From NCBI GenBank assembly GCA_029215795.1, contig JARDYH010000007.1, positions 16,899,763 to 16,963,762 on the forward strand: a DNA stretch of 64,000 nucleotides, in the 5' to 3' direction. Below, piece after piece: positions 45,663 through 57,194 of the stretch. Position numbers and translations under genes: made by a program. Numbering within the stretch: position 1 is the stretch's first letter; each line of letters opens with the position of its first letter. The notes below the pieces were generated by a model. That model was not told the DNA's origin, made no database searches, and saw nothing but the letters and a program-made list of their open reading frames with translations. The stretch is from Anniella stebbinsi (lineage: Eukaryota; Chordata; Lepidosauria; Squamata; Anniellidae).

Positions 45663-46179
45663 ATTGTTACAACACACTCATTGGCTTTGAACATGCAACA
45701 TGACCTTTTGCTTATTTTGCTGCATGGACACTCTTCTACCATTTATCCATATTAGATGTCCCTGTAGGACCAGGAATGAATATATGCAACCAATGGCAGC
45801 TCCAGTTCTTTGAGGGCCCTTGGGAAAGAGACTTTGACAGGGGGCCCTCCCTAGTGACTCTACCTTCTCATGGCCATGGTCGCCCCACACCTAATCCTGC
45901 TCTCTTTCATCATTCCTGACATTTGTTTGATGGACAGGTAGAGAGCCAAGAGCAAGGAGACCATGGCATCAATTGCTCCTCTTTCTCACCATCACTGTTA
46001 TCTGGACAGAGGCAGGTGAAGAAGCAGGTTGGAATGGAATAGATGAGGGACAATTCCTTGTCAATGTGCCCCTGAAGACAATGGGCCCTAGGTAGGTGCT
46101 TGACAATGTCTACCCATGACACCAGCCCTGTATACAAAACTCCGCCATCCTCAACCAGGCACCCTGCTAAAGGTGTGAA

Positions 46180-46210
46180 GTGTTGCACAAGACTCCGCCT
46201 TGTGCAACAC
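46180..46210. repeat. Short perfect hairpin
   Basis: 12-bp arms GTGTTGCACAAG and CTTGTGCAACAC around a 7-base loop. There is no T-run, so it is not an obvious terminator of a pol III gene. Function unknown. Confidence 0.7.
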
Positions 46211-46299
46211 TCAGAAAACATTTTAGGGGAAATGAGATGAAAAGGTACCTTCCTCTTTGCCCACCCATCCTCCAGGCCTTTAACCATACAAGGTAACGG

Positions 46300-48799
46300 C
46301 AAGGCATCTATTTGCTGATCCAGCTTGGCTCCTTGCTAGGTGCGAGGCAATATGTTTCAGCTCAGTTTTAGAATGCGATGTGACTTGGAGATGAAATGAA
46401 TGTCCGCCTGCTAGACAGGTGCCAGAAACATCATTATTTCATCTTGGTGTGATTAATTCTTATTGGTCCCCTGCCAGATGGCATGGAGAGAGAACTCTGC
46501 ACTGCCAATCAAATGACCTGAGATGACAGAACAACATTGCGGGTAGCCAGCCTAATCAGGCAAAGGTCCAACAACTACCGGATGTCATTTATAATTTCTA
46601 TAACATATTTCTCTCCCCTCCCCACCCCCCAAAAACAGTCAGTTTATTTGGATAGTCATCAAAGCCATTATTATAACAAATTGTCCTTGCAATCTATTCT
46701 GTAGAATAAAAATTACCCAGCCAAAGGAAAATTGCCCAGATTTTAAGGTTAAGTGTAATCAAGTGGGACTTAGTAATGTCAGTCTAATGCTGAGCTGCAC
46801 TATCAGTAGGCTTCATATAATGTGTCTGTTAGGGATTGGTGAGCTCAGGAGCGCTCGCCCCGCTGCGCCTCAGCCCGCCCCCACGAAGGGGGCTCTGCAA
46901 TCCTCTGCCAAGTGATCACAAGTTTCCGGAGTGCTCAGCAGCTGCCTGCCCTGATTTCAGCCCTTCCCTCCCTGCATTAACTCAAATCCATATGAGATTA
47001 CGGTCTTTATTTTTATTTTATTTTTTGCATGAAAATCCATGTGTATTTCTGTGCGTATTTTCCTAAATCCACGCATCAATTGTGCACATTTTTGAAATGT
47101 ACTCTTTTTGAAAGGAGTGTGTTTTTGAAGCATACATATTCATCTTCCATGATTAAAGTGCGTTTCTGCACATTTTTGAAATGTATTAATTTTCAAGGTA
47201 TGTATTTCTGAAATGTACACATACTGTTGAATATTGTTTGTTTGTTTGTTTTGTCTGTGAATCATATTGCAATCTCTAAAATCTGTGGACTTTGACCACC
47301 AATTGCATTTGAGTTCATGATCCATTTGGAAGGTGCAAACTGGGTAAAATCTTGATCAAATAGCAAACTGAAACTAAAGTCTCTTATATCCGTATTATAC
47401 TCCCACACACACACACTAACTGGACCTGGAAAAACAGAAATGCTATAGACTGTCTTTCACTGATGTTGCTACTCCGATGTCACAAAGGACTTGAGCAATA
47501 TAGAGATAGGCAGCAAAATGAAACTGGGGGTGACTTTAGGATTATAATTCAAATGTTTTGAATTCTAATGTTTTTATTAGATTAACAACACATCCCTATA
47601 CATGTCTTGCAGATGTAAGCTCCATTGAATGTCATCAGCTCATTGTGATTTTTTTGGATTACATTTTGATGATGCAGATCAATTGATCAGATTTTTTGAG
47701 CCTTTTGATGAAACATGATTATTGGCCACACATGACATTGCTCATGTATATGATGTTAAACAGATCAGACCTGATTTTACAAACCACTCGAAGCTGGCAT
47801 TAAATGCTTTTTCAGAACAAGGAGATGATGATGATGATTAGAAACCATCAGTCTAAGAGCGAAGGTTGCCCACTTCTTCAACACCAGATAAACAGAAAAA
47901 AGAAAATGGCAATAAAATCAACCAAACTAGTAGGTCTGTTCCAATGCATGCCCATGAGGCAGTCAAATTAATACCTATTGGTAGTCTAAATGCAGTGTGT
48001 GGCATAGTTCTATAAGAAAAACATTATGACATAGTAATTTAGACTATGGGAGAGTAATTGGCTTAGGATACACTGATAAAGATCGATTGCAAAGGTTCGG
48101 AGTTATGACACCAACAAAGTTACAATGACATTAGCACAAAGAGAGAGACACAAATCCATTACAAAGATACAATCAAATATTCAAAAAAGCCCGACTTTCT
48201 CATTACTTATTCATGCTAATACAAGTATATTAAGAAATCTAAACAGTGTTAGCACTCAATCTCTCACAGACCAAATGAGGTTTTGCATTTATCAGCCGCA
48301 AGTCATCAAGACCTAACGTTAGCTGTACAAAGGTGGTAATGTGACATAACCGAGATATTTATATCAGCGAACACTGACTGAAAGATACAGTAGAATTTAT
48401 TAAATTGAGTAATGCCTTTGCATTCTGTGCTCCAATAAAAGAAATAACTGTGCAGAAGTCATTTCCCCAGACAATAAGATTTACCTTTGTAATCACTTAA
48501 CGACCCCGTATATATTCTCTCTCTCTCTCTCTCCCTTTCTCTTTTTTCAGAGGTTGTCCCGCCCAGGTCTGAGGAAATTAGACAATCACTAGGAACGTGC
48601 AAAACCTTCCATTTTTCTCTCCCATGGATATTTCCAACTGAACACTGGCACTTTGTGCCTGGGACATTTTTTGTTGACATGCAGTCTGGGTATGCAATTT
48701 TCATTATTGTTCATTAGTCCTCAAATGATATTTGGAGATTGCAGCACAGGTGAAACATCTGTAAGAATTTCAAGAACTTGTCAATTTCATCCTCTACTT
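46300..48799. other. Mostly unannotated; degenerate repeat at about 47000-47330
   Basis: No gene recognised. From about 47020 to 47220 there is a degenerate series of 'GCATGAAAATCCATGTG', 'GTGCACATTTTTGAAATG' and 'TGCACATTTTTGAAATGTAT' words, similar to sequences near 51240 and 28150. A (CT)n run lies at 48514-48533. The GC-rich patch 46845-46885 begins just after 'TAGGGATTGG', perhaps a lone hAT-type left end. Confidence 0.4.
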
Positions 48800-49270
48800 C
48801 AGCAATTCTCGAATGAAAGGGGGGAGTGCCGAAGGGGAGGATAGAATTGAGAAGAACTTTGACAAGTACAGAATATGGGTGTGCGGGGCTAAATGAACTA
48901 ATATATGGAATGGATGACACTGACAAGGATATTTACAATGGGGATACACAGTGGACAGGAGGATTTGCAAACAACAACTGATAAACAAAAATACCCATTT
49001 TAAAAAAATCAAAAACCCAGTGGGGAAAATGATTCTCATTTGCACAAATTCTAGACTCATAAAATAGTATTAACGATCCCTTTTTAGTGGAAAAAAACCA
49101 CAAACCCATTTGTGCCAATTTAAAGACCTGAAAAAAGTAATTATTAAAAAAACCACATAATCCTATCTGGGCAAATCACTGGAAATGAACAAGAAAATGT
49201 GTCTATTAATTTAATGGGCACAAAAAAAATTACACACATTTCTGGAATTTGGAAAAAGAAAAAGAAAAAA
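48800..49270. repeat. Interspersed repeat of unknown family, copy 2
   Basis: Collinear with 36600-37080 over the blocks 'ACAAGTACAGAATATGGG', 'ACTGACAAGGATATTTACAA' and 'AGTGGACAGGAGG', with comparable TTTGCA and poly(A) rich flanks. The two copies are strongly diverged. Confidence 0.6.
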
Positions 49271-50196
49271 AATGAAATGGGGAGGCGTTATTTCTTAAAA
49301 TATGGAATGCTTCATTCTTAAAAGACACTGCTTTAAATTCTCCCTAGATTTTTTTTTAAAAAGGAAAAAACATGTTAACCATTTGCTAAATTCAACCAAC
49401 TTTTAAGGCTGATGTTGGGTGCAGGAGTTTAAATTCCTTTGTTTTTTTCTTTGCCCCATTCAAAAACTGAGTTTTAAAACAGCAACAGAGAAGTGGCTTT
49501 GGTATTTGTTGCCTGCAATAATTTCTATCACAAAGACATCCATATATCCACAAAGAGACTGTTTACAGTTGCTTCTTTACTGAAAACACTTGAGTAAGGT
49601 ATCATTTTGGTTTGATCCCAATGACATTTCATTTATTAACTGTGACTGATAAATTCAGTGCCTCTGAAATCAGATAAAACTTTGATGAATGGCTTCTTTG
49701 AGAGCAGAACGGAACAGCAGCTTCTGTCCACCCTTGGCCACCCAGCTGCAATCAGCATCATTTTATTTAATCAACAGCTCAGAAAAACAAAACATTTGAA
49801 AGCTATCATTCCATTAAAAGATTGTGGAAGACACAAAACTACAAAAACTAAACTGTGCGTGTTGACAGCATGCTTTATACTTTTAGGGCACAATTTCATG
49901 CATGTTAACGTTCTAAAAAAAGTCCTGTAATTTCCACTATTTCAGTTCCTTCACTTCATTTCTATCTCTCTATTCTAACTTACTGAAATGCACATTCCAC
50001 TTTTCTTATAGGGATTGGGGGAGAACTTTGTTCAGTTCTTGGTTCAATGTGAACCTACCTTATTTTGCACTTTCGAAACATTATGAGAACAGAAACAGTT
50101 ATCTTTTTCAAATTTCCACTTCTTTGAATTTTGCAATGGAGGTCTCAAGTCAAACCTCATGGGCAAACTGTGTATATTGTGGGAGAGTGTACACAG
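49271..50196. other. Unannotated interval
   Basis: No gene or element recognised. AT-rich sequence with several A homopolymers. Confidence 0.45.
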
Positions 50197-50204
50197 ATGT
50201 GCAT

Positions 50205-50527
50205 TGGGGATGTGTATCGTATCATTAAAATGTCCAATAATGATACGATAAGGTTGTTATTAGACATCCGATTAATGATAATGATATGATAGAAAAACCT
50301 CCATTAAATATCCGATCCGAAAATTTTCAGCCCGATTATATTGGATTATTAGACTGCCATATAAATAAACCTATAACTTCTGTATTTTCAAAGTTACAGG
50401 CTTGAAACTTCCTCACAGTGCTTATGGGGTATGCCTAAGTATTTGTATGAAATTTGAGATCAATCCCTCCAACACTCGATTTTATATGATTTTTTGAAAG
50501 ATTGTGTAACTTTTTGACAGGTCTGAA

Positions 50528-50559
<32 letters not shown>

Positions 50560-51194
50560 TTATTTCTTACCCACCTCTCCATTTGGATCAAGGCAGGGAA
50601 CAACAATATGATAAAATGCATAACACTGATTAAAACATGACACACATTATTAAAACTGCATTAAAACATCCTAAAAACATTCTAAAATTCCACTGGATAT
50701 GCCTGCCGGAAGAGTACAGTCTTTATAGCTTTCTTAAATTCTAAAAGACTGTTAAGTTGATGAGTCTCCTCTGGCAGGTCATTCCACAGTCTGGGAGCGG
50801 CAGAAGAGAAGGTCCTCTGGGCGAGCTGTCATGTGGCGAGCTGTCATTCTGACGTGTCAGAACTTAAACGATCTTTAATAAATATAAAGTCGAGGGTTGG
50901 AGGGATTGATCTCAAATTTCATACACATACTTAGGCATACACCATAAGCATTGTGACCAAGTTTCAAGCCTGTAACTTTGAAAATACATAAGTTACAGGC
51001 ATTTTTCAAAAAAAAAAAATTAAAAAAAATAAGCTTCATAGGGCACAATGGGGCTGCAAATTAAATATTGGATTTCCGATAATTATCGTGAAAACGATAC
51101 GATTAACCTACGATATTATTGGAGACAATAATTTTTTTTTATCTGAAATTTCGATAACAATAAAATACGATATTTTCGGGCGTGCACATCCCTA
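50205..51194. mobile_element. Fold-back hAT-type element, ATTATCG-rich, second copy
   Basis: The ends are TGGGGATGTGTATCG and, reverse-complemented, TAGGGATGTGCACGCC. The flanks ATGTGCAT (50197-50204) and ATGTACAT (51195-51202) match at 7 of 8. The internal inverted arms (about 50373-50515 and 50850-51000) match those of 32152-33011. An L2 tail sits in the loop between the arms, a different place from the L2 insertion in the first copy. Confidence 0.82.
50528..50838 (-). mobile_element. L2 LINE 3' end in the loop of a fold-back element
   Basis: (AAT)n, then ATTTATTTCTTACCCACC, 'GGATCAAGGCAGGGAACAAC', and in the far part 'GGCAGGTCATTCCACAGTCT' with 'GAGAAGGTCCTCTGGGCGAG', the reversed end of the L2 coding region. 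A short duplicated GGCGAGCTGTCAT follows at 50821-50846, possibly left by the insertion. Confidence 0.85.
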
Positions 51195-51354
51195 ATGTAC
51201 ATATCTTAGTGAGAATTGCTTGGAAAAATGGTGTATATTGGACAAAATTCCATTAACATGCATGTATTAGGAGAAATGCAATACAAAAATGCACACATAT
51301 TTAACAGTGTATTTTTAAATTTTGCTGTTTAAAATCCATATTTTAAATCTGTAT

Positions 51355-51520
51355 TAATTTATGCATTGCTGCTCAGTTTTATCCTGGTTGTGTTTTTATA
51401 TTGCATTTTATACTATTGTTTTTTATTTTGGTTTTCACGGTTTAAATTTTTGTAAACTGCCCAGAAGGCTTCGGCAATTGGGTAATATAGAAATGCAATA
51501 AATAAATAAATAAATAATAA
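51355..51520 (+). mobile_element. L2-like LINE 3' end with (AAAT)n tail
   Basis: The AT-rich 3' UTR is followed by 'TAAACTGCCCAGAAGGCTTC', 'GGCAATTGGGTAATATAGA' and (AATA)n. It is the plus-sense counterpart of the tails at 11459 and 25845. Confidence 0.7.
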
Positions 51521-51685
51521 AAACTTTTTTTCAAAAAATTCCAAAGTTTGGGACAAACTGAACTTATGAAAGGAAAAAACGACAAACTAAGAGAAGCCAA
51601 AATTTGATAAAATTCATCCATCCCTATGTACCGGTGTGCACATTCCACCTTTCTGATGTGCACACTTCAGAAAAGCAAAACTGAT

Positions 51686-51774
51686 GCACACAATGGTGGC
51701 TCTAAAGGGCCATTTCCTCAACTTTAGAGGCCTCTAATTTTTGAAAGTGGCCCTTTACAGCCGCCATGGTGTGC
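51686..51774. mobile_element. Fold-back element related to 9716-9845
   Basis: The left arm 'GCACACAATGGTGGCTCTAA' with AGGGCC pairs with the right arm 'GGCCCTTTACAGCC' and GCCATGGTGTGC. Shares its GGC..CTGTAAAGG core with 9716. No target duplication confirmed. Confidence 0.55.
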
Positions 51775-52316
51775 GACACTAGATATGTGAAAATGTAGAG
51801 CCCCTATGTTGCCTTGAAATGGCAGCTCACGTGGAGGACCAAGTGGCTGCCAGGCATGAGTGGACCACTCACTGAGACCAACAGCAGCTCCTGCCAACAG
51901 GTGGCAGAAGCGGCTCCTCGAGCGCAGACTCAGGTGAGGCCCTCCATCCCTATTTACATTGCTAGGCTGAGGAAGTCCCTGCTAAGGGAGTCTAGATAAT
52001 CTTCCTCTCTGCTCTTCTTCTGCCGTCAAGCAAATTGTTATTCTTATCTCTCTTTTCTTGCTCATGTGGTTTTCTAGATGGACATGACAGGCTTTGCCAA
52101 GTTGTGCTGTCGTTTACTGATTCAGGAATTCCTGACAATTGAACCTGTTTTAAGTATGACTGCTTTTTGGATGTTGGTGTGGATGTATTTTGGTAGGCCC
52201 CGTTTCTAAGGGTTTTCTGCATGTTTTTTTGATGTGATGCTGGTGACTGATGTGACTAATGGAATAATTGTGACCTTTTTCTGTTGCCAGAGTTCTTTAA
52301 CCTCCATAGATGCCTT

Positions 52317-52317
52317 A

Positions 52318-52355
<38 letters not shown>

Positions 52356-52490
52356 ATTTTATTGTTGCTTTTTAATTGTATTTCTTAATATATTCATTTT
52401 AAGGCTCAACTCAGTTTTATTTTAGTTTCATTCTTAATATCATTTATTGCCTTGGTGGAAAGGCAGGCTATAAATCAAATAAATAAATAA
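52317..52490 (+). mobile_element. LINE 3' end preceded by (ATT)n
   Basis: An ATT run at 52318-52347 is followed by an AT-rich 3' UTR, then 'CTTGGTGGAAAGGCAGGC' and 'TATAAATCAAATAAATAAAT', the usual 'GGCAGGCTATAAAT' ending plus a short tandem tail. Confidence 0.6.
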
Positions 52491-53145
52491 ATTACTGTGC
52501 ATTTTAATTGTGCCCATAGTACCTATTAGCCACCCTATGATCAGGGCTTAACTGTTCCATGGAAAGCCAAGTTTGCAACAAGTGATACTCAAATGATGAG
52601 TCTTAGGAGATAATCCTAAATATATTTATCAAGCACTAAATCCTATTAAATGCAGCCAGACTTCTGCATGAACATAGGATTGTGCTGTCCATGACTATTT
52701 TCTTCCAAAACCACCAGCACTTTAAAAAAAAAAGTTGTTTCATCTAGTACAGGGTCTCCATTCTTTACAGCAGTTTGGATTTTTTTTTCCTTTCAACTTT
52801 AGCTAGAGTGAAAGAGAATATGTGATGAGATTCTGTCTATGGGAATCTGACATTTATCATTCAAGTGAGAAAAGATCTGATGGTTCTCGAATGACACATA
52901 GCCAAGAGCAACTCATATGATCTTTGTTTCCCACACATGGAATAAAAGTCACATTTCTCTCTGGCCCATTACTCATTGTGTGTCCACCCATTTTGGTGAC
53001 CTCTGGTCTTCATACTGTTCCCCACAATCCCTGGCCAACTCTCCCTTACCCACCTGACCCACACCACTGCTGTAGAGGAATCCCACAAGTAGTTCTTGTC
53101 TCCAGAATCAAGTCTTAGCCACACCCTGACAAATTCTATTCAAGA
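52491..53145. other. Unannotated interval
   Basis: No gene recognised. The words around 52640-52690 ('GCAGCCAGACTTCTGCATG') may be an old repeat. Confidence 0.4.
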
Positions 53146-53312
53146 TCCTAGAATGACCATGACTCAGTGGTAGTGCACATGCTTTGAATTCAGAAGGTTG
53201 CAGGTTCAAGCCCCAGCATGCCTACTTCAAACAATCCAATAGCTGGTAATAATAAAGGCTTCCTGTCTGAGACCCCATAGTTCTAGGCTAGATGGTATAA
53301 GGCAGCATTCTA
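53146..53312 (+). mobile_element. tRNA-derived SINE
   Basis: 'CATGACTCAGTGGTAGTGC' is the A-box region, 'GCAGGTTCAAGCCCCAGC' the B-box region, and 'AGGCTAGATGGTATAAGGC' the tail also seen at 1676. The head is better preserved than the middle. Confidence 0.75.
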
Positions 53313-53831
53313 TATTTCTTGACTGTTCCTTCATCGATTTCCAGTTGTTTGGGACTTGACGGCTTTTAGATTCAGTGCCAATGGTTCAGGTCTAGAACAT
53401 ATAATGTAAGGCTAAGGAAGAGTGCACTTTTTGAGCATCTGCAGATGCTGTTTCCCTCATGACTGTATTATCACAACCAGACACCACATTTATTTTAAGC
53501 TTCTGTCTTTAAAAACTAAAATAAAAAGGGTCCTGTTCACATGTGTATAAGCAGCACTCTGCTCTTGATTACGTCCACAGGTTCCCTTGAAACCCCTGTG
53601 CCTGAGGTGAGGTAACATGCTATGGTTGTTTGACCTGTGATCACACATTCACACATTCATACATTCACACATGCGTCACAATTTGATGGAATCTGCAGTC
53701 ATCAAGTGACAAATGTTCATGTGTGAACTGTGCCAATGACCCATAATCCTCAGCTGAAGGAGAATGAAATATTTATGTGAGACAAACCAAGTATTTCATT
53801 AGTATTGCTGTTGTTATTGTTGTTGATATGC

Positions 53832-53891
53832 TGGAGGAGGAGGAGGAGGAGGAGGGGGAGGAGGAGGAGACAGCAGCAGCAGCAGCAGCAA
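53832..53891. repeat. (GGA)n(GCA)n compound microsatellite
   Basis: A G-rich GGA array with one GGGG step is followed by six to seven CAG units. The GGA part is a potential G-quadruplex former. Confidence 0.9.
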
Positions 53892-55429
53892 CCATATACA
53901 AAAGACATCAATCCTACATATAAATACTTGGGAGTAACTCAGATTGGAAAAGAGGTAGACTAAGTAAACTAAGTAGACATGAATAGGATATGACTACAAG
54001 TCGGGATCAGGGAGAAATACGTTTGCTCTGCCTTTTAATTTGCACTTATCAAACTAATACCTGGATTTTGGTTTTTGCACATCTCTGAATTTTGTGATGA
54101 AGATCTAAGATTAAAAAATGCATACAAAAAAGAGAAAACTGCATACAGAAGTCATATGGTTAGGGGGAAAACAGCATACCAAAAACGTGTGTGGATTTTT
54201 ATGCACTCGAAAATGCGAACTGTTGACAAAAACAAAATTCTCAAACTGATGCAGAAACAGGACAGAACAAACCTGTGCTAGAAAAAAAAATTAAATGACT
54301 CCATCCTTAGCTGTAAGTCTCTCTGCAATTTATTGTTCAGATGCACAACTGAAGGAGATCTGCATGATTGCTTTATTGAAGTGCACTGAGAACTGTTGCG
54401 ACACATTACACATTCCATGGGCCACTTTTATAGTGTAATTTCCTGCTTTTTCTTATACATTATCCAAAATACTGCAACAAATGTCATTATTGTAATATTT
54501 GACACAAGATGTAGATCTGGCTTAGGAAACAGAAAACTGTAATGCCGTTAGGAAAAAGTGGACAGTCCAAAAGCTCAAAATACTCAAATTTCATGACACT
54601 TTTGGAGCAAGATGATATTGAACCAAGTTTGCACCACTTCAATCTATTAATTGATTGATTAATCAATTCAGTAAATAAAAACAGCAATGCATTTAACTCG
54701 GGACGGTTCGCCTCAAAGCAGCAGCAAAGCATTTGCTTATAGAAAATATAAGGAGTAAACTTTTAATGGGTTTGCTTCCAAACAATTTAATAGCTAAGTG
54801 ATCTATGGTTTACTTTAACACACATTCTCATTAAAACTCAAGTAAATATCTCTGGATACAGACACATTCCATGCCATTCTCTTTATTACTTAATTTTCCA
54901 GGTATCCCAGCATGATCTGAATAAATTATGCTGACAATACAAGACTATAAATGATAAATCAACAACACAATTTTAGTGATATATAGCATGAAATGTAAAT
55001 AATAACCAGCACTGCTAATTGGCTTGCTACCTGGCAACAAATCAGTAAGTGAGCTATTTCCACTGGTAATGCTTCAGTATGTACCACCCCAATCATTAAG
55101 CATTTCTGGCTTGTAAGCTCTTTCCTTCTGTGTTTTTTCTGCAGGAGATGGAAATGTAGTATGAAAATGAACTCCTGTGGCAAAAGTACCATTCCTTGAG
55201 AGACCTGCAACATTGTTTGTAGTTTTGTGCTGTCCACTGGCATTTTAAATGGAGGGGTAGAAAGAGGCTAACCTATTCTATTCTCCGAAAATGGTTTTTA
55301 AATAAATTTCAAGGACCTCTTCTTCCAGGGCTTATAATCTCTGGCTCTTTAAAGTCAGCATCCTTATTATTAGGAATGGATGGTTCTATGTCTGGTCCTC
55401 AGCACCTTTGCATATTTTGCTTATACTTC

Positions 55430-55432
<3 letters not shown>
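53892..55432. other. Mostly unannotated interval
   Basis: No gene recognised. About 54060-54290 resembles the degenerate TTTGCA-type repeats ('TTTTTGCACATCTCTGAAT'). The tract 54300-55260 has no repeat signature. Confidence 0.4.

Positions 55433-55463
<31 letters not shown>
55433..55463. repeat. (TC)n microsatellite
   Basis: Fifteen or so TC units. Confidence 0.95.
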
Positions 55464-55466
<3 letters not shown>

Positions 55467-56000
55467 TTTTGTCTCAAAGAAGATATTTAAATGTGCCTTT
55501 TGTTAGAGATGGACAAATAGACCCATTTCTATTTCTTGCTGTTTCTCATTTTTCAAATCTTAAATTTCAGTTGTCCCAGTTCCACATTGTTTTGTGAGGT
55601 GTTTTTTTTAAAAAATCACATAAAAAATGGGGACGGTTTTGTGCACATTTCTCCTAAAACCTGCTATGCTACCTAACAGCCACATTTGTGCAAGAATATT
55701 CCCTAATATAATGCATTTTGTGTGTGTGTGTTTTCCCTAATAGAGGCATTCTTGAAGAACTCTAGCACAGAGTACAAACTGCCAAGGATAACTGAATTTC
55801 AGTTCAAAAAAATATGAAATTAGGCGAGTTCACATTAAAATGTTGATATAGTTAAACTTCTGAAAAGAGTGCCACAACATTCAGGGGGAAAAAGTGAAAT
55901 CCAGGAGATAACTAAGTTCAGAAAGGGTGGACGAGATAATTCCATATAGGAAATCTCAAAGAATCAGTTCCTCAAGCATCTCCACTTACTACCAATGGTT

Positions 56001-56121
56001 TAGTTCCAGACTGACTTATGCTGTAGACCCAACTGAAATCAATGGGGCAAATTATTCTTGATTAACTTCTATCTGATTGATTTCATTTTCTTTACTCTAA
56101 GCATGACAAAGTCTGGATCAA
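56001..56121. mobile_element. Palindromic repeat, 'CCAGACT..AGTCTGG' family
   Basis: The outer words TAGTTCCAGACTGACTTATG and 'CATGACAAAGTCTGGATCA' are inverted, and 'GTAGACCCAACTGAAATCAA' is the inner arm shared with 30520 and 28838. Confidence 0.5.
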
Positions 56122-56569
56122 ATTTAAGACTATTTTTACTAGATTGCAGCTTAAGAAGTTTGGAATGCCACCACTTTAAGCACCAGCTGAAACGTTTTGT
56201 GAGTCTTATTAAAATTCTTTTTAGCTTCACTTGGAATTCCTCAGATGCTTTGACACCGCTGGTAGCAATGGATAGATCCCTGGGTATGCATGAACTCACT
56301 TGGCTTGGTATAGTTGTTACTATCATCATTAATTCTACCTACTACATAAGGCTATTAGGGTGTCAGGAAGCTGCATTTCTATGATCAATCTGTTTTGCAG
56401 TGCTTGAAAATGACCTCTAGGCCCAGAAGTTACCATTGTAATTCACAAGACAGTTATGCTAGAATGCATGGACTTCATCCACTGAACACAATGATGTTGC
56501 GATTAAACAATTCACACAACGAATTTATTATGGCGAAGTCACCATTAATTGTAGGACTGCGATCCAATT

Positions 56570-56611
56570 ATTTTATTTATTTATTTATTTATTTATCATA
56601 TATATATATAT
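56570..56611. repeat. (TTTA)n(TA)n tract
   Basis: Seven TTTA units followed by a short TA run; possibly the remains of a LINE tail. Confidence 0.9.
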
Positions 56612-56794
56612 GGCTTTCCACAAAGTTTCACATACAGTATCACACTTTCACAGCAACAATTAAATATAGCAATAGAATAAAAATAATAATCAGCAATAAA
56701 ACTGAATACTCTGCTGTGTGCTACAGACCATGGTTTGCTAGGTAATTCTTCTGGAGAGATGGGTCTTCAGGAGATGTCTAAACATCTGAACTGG

Positions 56795-56995
56795 GGGGAG
56801 GGCTGTCTTATGGCATATGAGGAGAGACTGAAAGAACTGGGCATGTTTAGCCTGGAGAAGATTGGGGGGAGACATGATAGCACTCTTCAAATACTTGAAA
56901 GGTTGTCACCCAGAGGATGGCCAGGATCTCTTCTCGATGATCCCAGAGTGCAGGATGCGGAATAATGGGCTCAAGTTATGGGAATTGAAAGAAGA
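56795..56995 (+). mobile_element. CR1 coding fragment
   Basis: The translated words 'YEERLKELGMFSLEKIGG' followed, after a frameshift near 56865, by 'GDMIALFKYLKGCHPEDGQD' and 'LFSMIPECRMRNNGLKLWEL' match the C-terminal part of the CR1 protein fragment at 31205-31897. Both ends are truncated and there is no 3' UTR. Confidence 0.85.
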
Positions 56996-57145
56996 GGGAA
57001 AAGAGCACCACCGAACCGAAGAAAAAAGAGAGCCAAGCTCTGGTGCTATATGAAAATATTTTTTTCTTTATTATTTAATTTTATCCTCAAAATGCTTGAC
57101 GCATTTTGGATAAATCCTTCATCAGGAGCTACATGGAAAACAACT
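56996..57145. repeat. Possible retroelement end with 'CATCAGGAGC' motif
   Basis: 'AAAATGCTTGACGCATTTTG' and 'GATAAATCCTTCATCAGGAG' resemble a motif seen at the ends of some vertebrate Penelope-like elements and other retroelements. I cannot confirm the family by eye. Confidence 0.25.
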
Positions 57146-57194
57146 TAGCTACAGTTTAGACAACTAAAAGATAAGACGTAAAATCGCATAAAAT

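Noticed and set aside
46180..46210. Rho-independent-type terminator or miRNA precursor
   Set aside because: No T-tract, vertebrate DNA, and arms of 12 bp are too short for a miRNA precursor.
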